A stretch of DNA of 64,000 nt from Paenibacillus sp. FJAT-26967 (GTDB lineage: Bacteria > Bacillota > Bacilli > Paenibacillales > NBRC-103111): the NCBI RefSeq assembly GCF_001541095.1, contig NZ_LMXH01000001.1, positions 2,174,235 through 2,238,234 on the forward strand, in the 5' to 3' direction. This document shows positions 54,053-62,295 of this stretch, one piece after another. A model generated the notes under the pieces. It was not told the origin of the DNA, did not search any database, and saw only the letters and a list, made by a program, of their open reading frames with translations. Both the position numbers and the translations under genes were made by a program. Within the stretch, counting starts at the first letter, position 1, and every line of letters begins with the position of its first letter.

Positions 54053-57000
54053 ATGGATATTCAATCGTATTTAAGCGAGGCACATCCGACTTTGGCACAA
54101 TTTTATGCCAATAACCCGAATTTCGATGTTAGCAATTTCAAGTTCACGAACACGGCTTCCGTGGCGGCGTTAAACGAATCCGGTGATCAGCATTCGGAAG
54201 CTCTAAATCTGCTTAGCAGCTATCAAAGGCTGCTTCGGCTCACGAACGATCCGCAGGCTGCCGGTGTATTGTTGGCTGGCAGCCATAAGAGTGAGAACGG
54301 AAGCGGTGATGGCAACCCTCCCCTGCATTCGGCTCTTCAAATAGCAGCTATCAATCCGGTTCACTTTGTGAAATCCTATGGGCCGCTGCTGGGCGAGAAC
54401 GGGGGAGAACAGGCCGCCGCCATTCATGCCAAGGCGAAGCATGTTGAAGCCCAGGCGATGCATCAATGGGCGTCCATTTCCCAGTTATCATCGCCTCATA
54501 CGAGAAATTTTGCCGCCAATTCCATATCGGACTCCATCCTCCAGCATTATGAAGCCCTGCCTGATTATCAGGAGATCTTCGGCTCGCTGAATTACTGTGA
54601 GTGCGATGAATGTAAATCTATCTTCGGTCCGGCTGCGTATTTAGTCGATTTGATGCGTATCGCGAACCAGTACATTACGGTACCGAATCGCAGCACCATT
54701 CCCGCCAATATGACCTTGGCCGTCCGCCGTCCGGATCTGGCGAACATCGAGCTTACTTGCGAGAATACGAATACGACTATGCCTTATCTGCAAGTCGTCA
54801 ACGAAAGGCTGGAGGCGGCAGTCCGTTCGGCTTTAAGCATCAAAGGGGATTTGTATCAGGCATTGTCCGTTCAGGTTTATCCGTTTAACTTGCCTTTCCA
54901 ATATCCTTTGGAACAGATGCGGATCTATCTGAACCGTATGAATGTGAAGCTTGGGGATGTGTACACGCTATTGGGTTCACCCGCTCCAAGCGTGACCGCC
55001 GAAACGCTGGGTCTTTCCCAAGAGGAGTTCTTATTAATTTCAACCTCCACCACAGATCAAACTCAGCTGCAAACGTTCTACGGAGTATCGGATCTGAAGG
55101 TGCTGTCTGATGTAGATACATTCTGCAAACAAACCGGATTAACGCTGTTGCAATTGCAGACGCTGTTTACTCAAGATCTTGCAGCCGCAGAAATCCAAGC
55201 GGGTCTAACGAAATCATTCTTCATTAATTATGGGCTTGCGCAGCCTCTGCAAGTGAACAGTCAAGGTGACAATTGGACGATCGTGAACCTGACCGCCGAT
55301 GCCTTGGACCGGATTCACCGTTTCCTGAGGCTGAGCAATAAGCTGGGCTGGAGTTATACGGATTTGGACTGGGCGCTGCAATGCGTGACAGCCGGAGCGC
55401 CGAAGCTGGATGCCGGGGCGCTGACCGACCTGGCCAAGCTGAGGACCATCATAGAGCAGTGGAATCTGTCCCTCGTGCAGGCCGGTGCGCTGATATTCGA
55501 TGTGAAGACATACGGTCAGGGAGATGGCGCGGTATCGAATACCGCATTCGACAAGCTCTTTAACGGACCGGAATCCGCTCCTTACCATCCTGCGGACGAG
55601 GGGAAGAGCAGCTATCCGTTCAATCCGATGTATACCGATACCCTCCTGTATTGGACGGTAGGAGCGTCGGATGCGGATAATATGAAGCTTGCATCCCGTA
55701 TTGCTGCGGCGCTGAAGCTAAGTCAGAGCGATCTTGATCTGCTTGCAGCCGCGTTGTTCGGAGAACAAGTGAAAATCCCCTTAACCGTCGGCAAACTATC
55801 CATCCTATATCGCTATTCTTTGTTCGGGAACCTGCTGGGAATGCCGGTGGCGCAGCTTGTATTATCGCTGATGTTGTTCGATCAATTGACCTGGGTACCT
55901 GAACTGGATACCTGGACCTTAATGAAGAAGAACATAGATAAATTGAAACGCTCGAGGCTCAATGTGTATGAACTGGATTACGTGGTGAATGGCAACGTTT
56001 CCGATTATGTCGATCCGCTTTACCGGCCCGCGGATTTGAACGGATGGCTGAACAACCTGCCGCAGCTCATCGCTGGCACGGCTTCCCGGCAAGATCCGGA
56101 GACTTTGCTGCAAGAGCAGGCATTAAAACTGATCGGCCAGATTGCGGCTTTCTTCCATGTTCAAACGGTGCAAATAACAGGGTTGATCGATTTGTTAAAC
56201 TACACCGACATGGTCTCTGTATTCACTGATCCCAAGCAGAAATTAACAGCGGAAGCCAGGATGAAACAGTTATCCCAGTGGCTTGTGATTGCACGGAAAT
56301 TTTCACTGACGAGCGATGACTTGGCAACCTTAAAAAACAGTTTCACCGCTTTCGGTATTGCGGACACCGCGAAGTTAACCGCGGTCCAGGTGCTTGATGT
56401 GTACGCTTATCAGGAATTGAAAGTGCTCTTTAATGATGTGAACGGGTCCATTTCCCTCTATATGACCGCCACTACGGATTACGCAGCGGCTGCTGCCATA
56501 ACAGCAATGACGGGACTCGCGGATACCGAGATTCTCTCTCTGTTTACATCGTTTCCGTCATTGTCGCGCATTGAACGGCTATACCTTCTGCAAAAGGTAA
56601 TGGGCGTCATGAAGGCCACAGGTGCCAGCTTCAGTCTACTGGTTAATGTAAGTGATGTTGCCGGGCTGAGTGCTGAGACACATTGGGCGGATTATGTGGC
56701 AGCGGCCGATAACTTGTTAATGGCATTAAGGGCCCGCTTGGGCGGAGACGATTGGGAGACTCTATACCTTCAGGTCAATGGAGCCGTACGGGAGAAGCAG
56801 CGAACGGCTTTAATTTCTACCGCACTGAACGCGTTGTCCCAAATGGAGGATCTCGGATGGATTCAGAACAGCCGTAATTTATATGAGTATCTGTTGATCG
56901 ACGTGGAGATGAGCGGCTGCGCAACGATCTCTTATATTAAAGAAGCGCTGAACGCCGTGCAGCTGTATCTTCTCAGAAGCAGGGAACGACTGGAGCCGGG

Positions 57001-60000
57001 CGTTATTGATTTCGAGATTCCGGCGGTATGGTGGAGATGGATGATTAACTATCGAATTTGGGAAGCGAACCGCCAAGTGTTCTTATATCCCGAGAACTAC
57101 ATCGACCCTTCCTACAGGCAAAATAAAACCGCGCTTTTCACAGAGTTCGAAAATACGCTGAAGCAAGGCGATATCACGAAAGATACAGTGGAAGCCGCGT
57201 ATCGCAAGTATCTGGACCGTTTTGCGGAGCTTGCCAAGCTGAAGGTGGTAGATACCTATCATACGCATGTTACGGATCCGACGCATGATAACGCGGAAGT
57301 CACCTATCTTTTTGCCAGGACGGAAACACAGCCATACAAGTACTACTATTTAACGCGGGATGAAGGCAATGTGTGGTCGGAATGGAACGAAATTAAGGTC
57401 ACGATTAACTCCGACACGGTTTCACCTGTCTATGTATTCAACCGCCTTTTCCTGTTCTGGGTGGAGCAGAAAGTCGTGAGAGATAACGGCAGCGGTTCTA
57501 CACAACAAAAATCGGTTAAAGCTACGATTCGTTATACATTCTACAATTTCAGCGGCACCTGGGTCCCCCCGCAAACGCTGGCGGAAGATGTAGTCATCTC
57601 GGCGGATAACAGCACATTCATTACACGAAGCGGGGTCAATACCCTCTTTAACGCATCCCAGTTCGATTCTACTCAGCTTTGGTGGAATAAGGTGTATCCG
57701 CTCAAAATCGAGAGAAACAACTATCTTACTCCGAACGTCGGAGCCAACCGGTTTGAGAAGCTGGTGTTGTTTCTCGGTCCTATGATTGATATTGGGGGGT
57801 TATCCGCGTTCGCCATGCCGGATGCGCCTGTTTCTGCCAACGATACGCTGCAGCAATTCGAGAATCGTTTGTATGAAGTGGTTCATCAGTTTGTTTTGGC
57901 CAAAAATGTCGGGCACACCGGCTTCCTGCCCCTGTTTCAGCCGATCGTCATTCAGGATGATTTGCAGCCCGGTTTTATCGTTAATCCGGATGAGTATATC
58001 ATTTCGGCTAAAGAAGCGGCCATCAGCGAGACGTATTTCCGTCCCGAAATTGACCGAAGTTCCGGCAGACTGAACCTGATCGACACGGCTCAAATTCTTT
58101 ATGATAACTATGCCGCTGATTCCATCCGAATCCCGTCACCCGTCCTAGCAGCGTCTAATCTGAATGCCTCTTCCTTTGTTTCGGAGTTGTTAGGAATAGA
58201 TACGTCACAGTCTACAACCGTCTACAGCGGTCTGGTCAAATCAGGCTATCTCAATGATAGAGGGTTGCCTCAAAGTTCCTTGAACTTTGTTCAACTCGGT
58301 AAAGACGTGGCCGGCTATCTTACTGGGCAGGCGAACATACCGGCGAAAGCTGCGTATGTACTGCAGCAGATCAGCCAGGCCGTCGGAACCGTGTCTTTGT
58401 CAGGTAATATGAGAGGCAATGAGTACGAAGTGCTTACCGTAAAAAACCATCCGGCTGCGTTCTTGTTCAAAGGGGATAAAGAGGCTTTTCTGTTCATGGA
58501 TACGGATTCGGATGTGCAGGATCATGTGCCTACAATCAGCGAGGCGCTTCTGAATCCCGATACGATTTTTACGCCGGCATCGTTTATTTCCGCCCAAGTG
58601 AACATCGACGCAAACGGTTCACGGACGATCTACAATTTACTCGTCTCGGGAGGATTTTTGGATGGGGACGGGGTTCTCAAAAATGACTCCGATGCACAGA
58701 GCCTGACGGAGTACCTGCAACCGCAACTGGTATCCAACACTTCGGCGGTCGTCAACGTATTGATGAATAGCCCATTGTTTACAGATCAATCCTTTGTGGC
58801 GTCGGCTCCGATTGATATCGAGGCATCCGGTTCCCAGTTAATCTTCCAGCAGTTTATCAAAGCGGGCTACCTCGATCCTAACGGCAGAATTCTGGCGGAT
58901 ATTGATTTCTATGAATTGCTCGAGTACGTCAAGGGACTGTTGGACGGACAACCAAGCGAGGATCTGAAGGTCCGGCATGTCATGGATACGTTGTATCAAT
59001 GGCCTTTCCCGGTATCGGTCGGTTTCTTGGACAGGAACAAGGACGGTATCGGCAGCATCAAGTACCGTTTCTCCACCTTCCGTCTGACGACGGCCGCGGT
59101 GCACAGGCTTAGCTCTACACTCTTCACAGGCGGCGTTGATGCGCTTCTCAGTCTGGAGTCGCAGCAGATTCCGATTGAGGCTGAACTGTTGTTCAAGCGA
59201 TTCCAGTTCGATAGCAATTATGTAATTGCTCCAGATGCGTCCGACGGGTCGCAGGTTGATTTCTGGGGAGCTTACAAGACATATTATTGGGAATTGTTCT
59301 TCCATGCCCCTTTCTTGATCGCGGGCTTGCTCAAGACGAATCAAAACTATCAAGACGCGGAGAAGTGGTATCAGTATATTTTTAATCCGACTCTGCAGCC
59401 TTTTCAGATAGGAGCGGGAGATTTCCAAACCTCAACGATCGGGCTGACGAGTTCTCAGCGTATTTACAAAATCCTGGTTGATCAAAAGATCATTACAGAT
59501 GCAGGAGCGGTAAGCGCGGATTTCTCGGAGACAACGCCGATTAACCGGCTGTTCGCTTTTCTGGACGACAAACAGATTGATTCGGTCCGAAATCGGTTGT
59601 TAAACGACAAGTTAGGCAATCCGGCGGCTCGCTTCTGGCAGTTTAATCCTTTCCGGAACCATACGCTGGAATCCTTAAAGGATCAATTGACCAATCCGCA
59701 GGAGATCTCGGCTTACAATATGGATCCGTTCGATCCGGACGCGATTGCGGGCCTTCGGATCGGCGCATACGATAAAGCTGTCGTGATGGCCTATATAGAT
59801 AACTTATTGCAGTGGGGCGATTCGTACTTTGCGCAGTACACCTGGGAAGCGATCGTTACCGCAACGATGATGTACGTTTACGCTTATGATTTACTGGGAC
59901 CAAGGCCCGAGAATCTGGGAAAATCCCCTGAGCCTGCGCCCAAAACGTTCGCCGATCTTCTGGCGCAGTTCAAGGACGGGATTCCTCAATTCCTGATTGC

Positions 60001-62275
60001 ACTGGAGCAGGAGACTCCCGAAAGCGGCGCTTTAATGACCCATGCTCCATTTAATGCGCTCGACACCTACTTCTGTGTGCCGGAGAATGAACAATTTATT
60101 GCGTACTGGGATCGGGTGGAGGATCGCCTGTTCAAAATCAGACATTGTCTCAATCTGCAGGGAATTCCTCAAACGCTGGCTCTGTTCGAACCGCCGCTGG
60201 ATCCCGCTCAGTTGATTCGCATGGTCAGTGCGGGCGTGAATCCTTTAGCTGCTTTGAAAATGGAAAATCAAGGCGTTCCTTACCGGTTTACATTCATGCT
60301 GGAGAGGGCTAAATCTTTAGCGGGCACGTTAACCCAGTTTGGCAGAAGTTTGCTGGCGGCGCTAGAACGTAATGACGCGGAGAGCCTGTCTCTGCTCCAG
60401 AGCACGCATGAAAAAAACATTCTCAATCTCACGACCATGATTAAAGAGAAGCAATTGGAGGAAATGACCGATTCCCTGGCGTCATTATCGGAAAGCAGAG
60501 CCAACGCAGTGTTCCGTCACGACCATTACAGCTCTTTATATGACGAGAACATCAATGGGCTGGAAATTACCGATCTGGTATTAAGGGGGGTATCCGCGGA
60601 CCTTCAGAACGCATCCATCGCGATTCACGGGTTGTCGATCGCGGGCTATCTGGCTCCGAACATATTCGGATTAGCGGACGGCGGAATGCAGTTCGGCGAT
60701 GCTGTGAACGCCGGCGCCGCTATGGCTGACGGGGTGGCTAACGGATTGGATAAAGCTGCCGGCTTGATTAACACCGGTGCCCAGTATGTGCGCCGCCGGG
60801 AGGAATGGGGGCTGCAGCGGGATGTGGCGGCCTCCGAAGTGAAGCAGCTGGATGAGCAGATTGCCGGCGGGAATGTGCGTGCCGCCATGCTGCAAAGGGA
60901 ACTTGACATCCATCAGCAATCCATGAAGCAGCAGGATGAGATGGAACAGTTTCTGCGGGGCAAGTTTACCGGGCAAGAGCTGTACCAGTGGATGATCAGC
61001 CGGTTATCGACGACGTATTTCCAATGTTATCAGCTCGCTGTGGACATGGCGATGGCTGCGCAAGCGGCCTATCAATACGAGCTGGAGCGGCAGGATCAAT
61101 TCCTGCAATTCGATTACTGGGATAACCTGCACAGGGGTCTTCTTGCCGGGGAAGGCTTGCTGCTTGCCTTGAATCAGATGGAGAAAGCTTACGTGTTCAA
61201 CAATTCGAGAGATTTGGAACTGGAGAAAACCGTATCTCTGCTCCATCTGGACCCGGTTAAATTCATCGCATTTAAAGGGGGGATGCAGAGCGGTACGGAG
61301 GTACAAGGCAAGCTGGATTTTGAATTGAACGAGAAGTTGTTCGACTTCGACTTTCCTGGCCATTATTGCCGCAAAATAAAGTCTATCGCAATATCCATAC
61401 CGGCCTTGGTCGGACCTTATCAGAATATCAACGCTACACTGGTCCAAAACCGAAATTCGGTAGTGGTTCAAGCCGATATCACGGGAGTCAGCTATCTCTT
61501 GAACCCGTCTGATCCGGCACCTGGACCTGACGTGTTGAGGCAGAACCATATGGCGCAGCAGGTTGCCGTAACCCGAGGAATGAATGATTCCGGGTTGTTC
61601 GTACTGGATTTTAAGGATGATCGGTATTTGCCATTCGAGGGGACGGGCGCGGTATCCTCGTGGACGTTGAACCTGCCGCCGGAGACCAATCGCTTCGATT
61701 TCGGGAATATCTCGGATATCATTGTCAAGATTCAGTACACGGCCAAAGACGGCGGAGCTCAATTCGCCGGTCAGGTGAGGCAGCAGCTGCATGCCGACAG
61801 CGCTCCTTATCCGTATACACCAGCCAAAATTATGGACTTGAAACGAGCATTCCCGAGCGATTGGTTCGCTCTGTTTCATCCGCAGGCGACCCAGGGTGTG
61901 CAGCAGATCAGCTTTCCTGTAACGGACCGCAGCATTCTGACCCACTTATCTGATGTAAGCTTGTTGTCCGCCACTGTACTGATCCTTACGTCCAATCTGG
62001 CAAATGTGTCTGATAAGGATAAGAGCACACCGTTCTTGAGCCTGAAGCTGGGGGATAATCCTGCGGCCCCGATGAGTGTAACCAATAACACGGGGACGTG
62101 CGATTTAAGCAATGTAACGGGAACCGGTGTAGAGGCCACTTTGCAGTTTTCTTTATCGAATACACCGGATGCACTTCTGTTGAACGGGGCTTTAAATCCG
62201 GATGTATTAGCGGGGCTTACCGTCATTATCACCTATCAATCGAATGTATTCGCGAAGACAAGCACAATCAACTAA
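54053..62275 (+). CDS. TcA pore-forming and receptor-binding subunit of the Tc toxin
   Basis: The 2740-residue protein is somewhat longer than well-studied TcA proteins (about 2500). Near residue 182 is the VRP1 hallmark CECDECKSIFGPAAYLVDLM. About 993 is the ABC_toxin_N region WWRWMINYRIWEANRQVFLY. Residues about 2120-2340 are the glycine/alanine-rich and coiled-coil channel (IAGYLAPNIFGLADGGMQFG, then long heptads). From about 2343 is the TcB-binding domain (ELERQDQFLQFDYWDNLHRG). Between about 1385 and 1850 are repeated helical modules not obvious in other TcA proteins. TcA pentamers bind the target cell and inject the BC-carried effector. The gene follows TcBC after 32 bases, with AAGGAGG before the ATG. 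Confidence 0.9.
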   Translation: MDIQSYLSEAHPTLAQFYANNPNFDVSNFKFTNTASVAALNESGDQHSEALNLLSSYQRLLRLTNDPQAAGVLLAGSHKSENGSGDGNPPLHSALQIAAINPVHFVKSYGPLLGENGGEQAAAIHAKAKHVEAQAMHQWASISQLSSPHTRNFAANSISDSILQHYEALPDYQEIFGSLNYCECDECKSIFGPAAYLVDLMRIANQYITVPNRSTIPANMTLAVRRPDLANIELTCENTNTTMPYLQVVNERLEAAVRSALSIKGDLYQALSVQVYPFNLPFQYPLEQMRIYLNRMNVKLGDVYTLLGSPAPSVTAETLGLSQEEFLLISTSTTDQTQLQTFYGVSDLKVLSDVDTFCKQTGLTLLQLQTLFTQDLAAAEIQAGLTKSFFINYGLAQPLQVNSQGDNWTIVNLTADALDRIHRFLRLSNKLGWSYTDLDWALQCVTAGAPKLDAGALTDLAKLRTIIEQWNLSLVQAGALIFDVKTYGQGDGAVSNTAFDKLFNGPESAPYHPADEGKSSYPFNPMYTDTLLYWTVGASDADNMKLASRIAAALKLSQSDLDLLAAALFGEQVKIPLTVGKLSILYRYSLFGNLLGMPVAQLVLSLMLFDQLTWVPELDTWTLMKKNIDKLKRSRLNVYELDYVVNGNVSDYVDPLYRPADLNGWLNNLPQLIAGTASRQDPETLLQEQALKLIGQIAAFFHVQTVQITGLIDLLNYTDMVSVFTDPKQKLTAEARMKQLSQWLVIARKFSLTSDDLATLKNSFTAFGIADTAKLTAVQVLDVYAYQELKVLFNDVNGSISLYMTATTDYAAAAAITAMTGLADTEILSLFTSFPSLSRIERLYLLQKVMGVMKATGASFSLLVNVSDVAGLSAETHWADYVAAADNLLMALRARLGGDDWETLYLQVNGAVREKQRTALISTALNALSQMEDLGWIQNSRNLYEYLLIDVEMSGCATISYIKEALNAVQLYLLRSRERLEPGVIDFEIPAVWWRWMINYRIWEANRQVFLYPENYIDPSYRQNKTALFTEFENTLKQGDITKDTVEAAYRKYLDRFAELAKLKVVDTYHTHVTDPTHDNAEVTYLFARTETQPYKYYYLTRDEGNVWSEWNEIKVTINSDTVSPVYVFNRLFLFWVEQKVVRDNGSGSTQQKSVKATIRYTFYNFSGTWVPPQTLAEDVVISADNSTFITRSGVNTLFNASQFDSTQLWWNKVYPLKIERNNYLTPNVGANRFEKLVLFLGPMIDIGGLSAFAMPDAPVSANDTLQQFENRLYEVVHQFVLAKNVGHTGFLPLFQPIVIQDDLQPGFIVNPDEYIISAKEAAISETYFRPEIDRSSGRLNLIDTAQILYDNYAADSIRIPSPVLAASNLNASSFVSELLGIDTSQSTTVYSGLVKSGYLNDRGLPQSSLNFVQLGKDVAGYLTGQANIPAKAAYVLQQISQAVGTVSLSGNMRGNEYEVLTVKNHPAAFLFKGDKEAFLFMDTDSDVQDHVPTISEALLNPDTIFTPASFISAQVNIDANGSRTIYNLLVSGGFLDGDGVLKNDSDAQSLTEYLQPQLVSNTSAVVNVLMNSPLFTDQSFVASAPIDIEASGSQLIFQQFIKAGYLDPNGRILADIDFYELLEYVKGLLDGQPSEDLKVRHVMDTLYQWPFPVSVGFLDRNKDGIGSIKYRFSTFRLTTAAVHRLSSTLFTGGVDALLSLESQQIPIEAELLFKRFQFDSNYVIAPDASDGSQVDFWGAYKTYYWELFFHAPFLIAGLLKTNQNYQDAEKWYQYIFNPTLQPFQIGAGDFQTSTIGLTSSQRIYKILVDQKIITDAGAVSADFSETTPINRLFAFLDDKQIDSVRNRLLNDKLGNPAARFWQFNPFRNHTLESLKDQLTNPQEISAYNMDPFDPDAIAGLRIGAYDKAVVMAYIDNLLQWGDSYFAQYTWEAIVTATMMYVYAYDLLGPRPENLGKSPEPAPKTFADLLAQFKDGIPQFLIALEQETPESGALMTHAPFNALDTYFCVPENEQFIAYWDRVEDRLFKIRHCLNLQGIPQTLALFEPPLDPAQLIRMVSAGVNPLAALKMENQGVPYRFTFMLERAKSLAGTLTQFGRSLLAALERNDAESLSLLQSTHEKNILNLTTMIKEKQLEEMTDSLASLSESRANAVFRHDHYSSLYDENINGLEITDLVLRGVSADLQNASIAIHGLSIAGYLAPNIFGLADGGMQFGDAVNAGAAMADGVANGLDKAAGLINTGAQYVRRREEWGLQRDVAASEVKQLDEQIAGGNVRAAMLQRELDIHQQSMKQQDEMEQFLRGKFTGQELYQWMISRLSTTYFQCYQLAVDMAMAAQAAYQYELERQDQFLQFDYWDNLHRGLLAGEGLLLALNQMEKAYVFNNSRDLELEKTVSLLHLDPVKFIAFKGGMQSGTEVQGKLDFELNEKLFDFDFPGHYCRKIKSIAISIPALVGPYQNINATLVQNRNSVVVQADITGVSYLLNPSDPAPGPDVLRQNHMAQQVAVTRGMNDSGLFVLDFKDDRYLPFEGTGAVSSWTLNLPPETNRFDFGNISDIIVKIQYTAKDGGAQFAGQVRQQLHADSAPYPYTPAKIMDLKRAFPSDWFALFHPQATQGVQQISFPVTDRSILTHLSDVSLLSATVLILTSNLANVSDKDKSTPFLSLKLGDNPAAPMSVTNNTGTCDLSNVTGTGVEATLQFSLSNTPDALLLNGALNPDVLAGLTVIITYQSNVFAKTSTIN

Positions 62276-62295
62276 ACGAAAAGAGGTTATGAATA

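Noticed and set aside
61004..61945. A 313-codon minus-strand frame inside the TcA gene
   Set aside because: The sense strand encodes the conserved TcB-binding domain, and the antisense translation has no recognisable fold or start signal.
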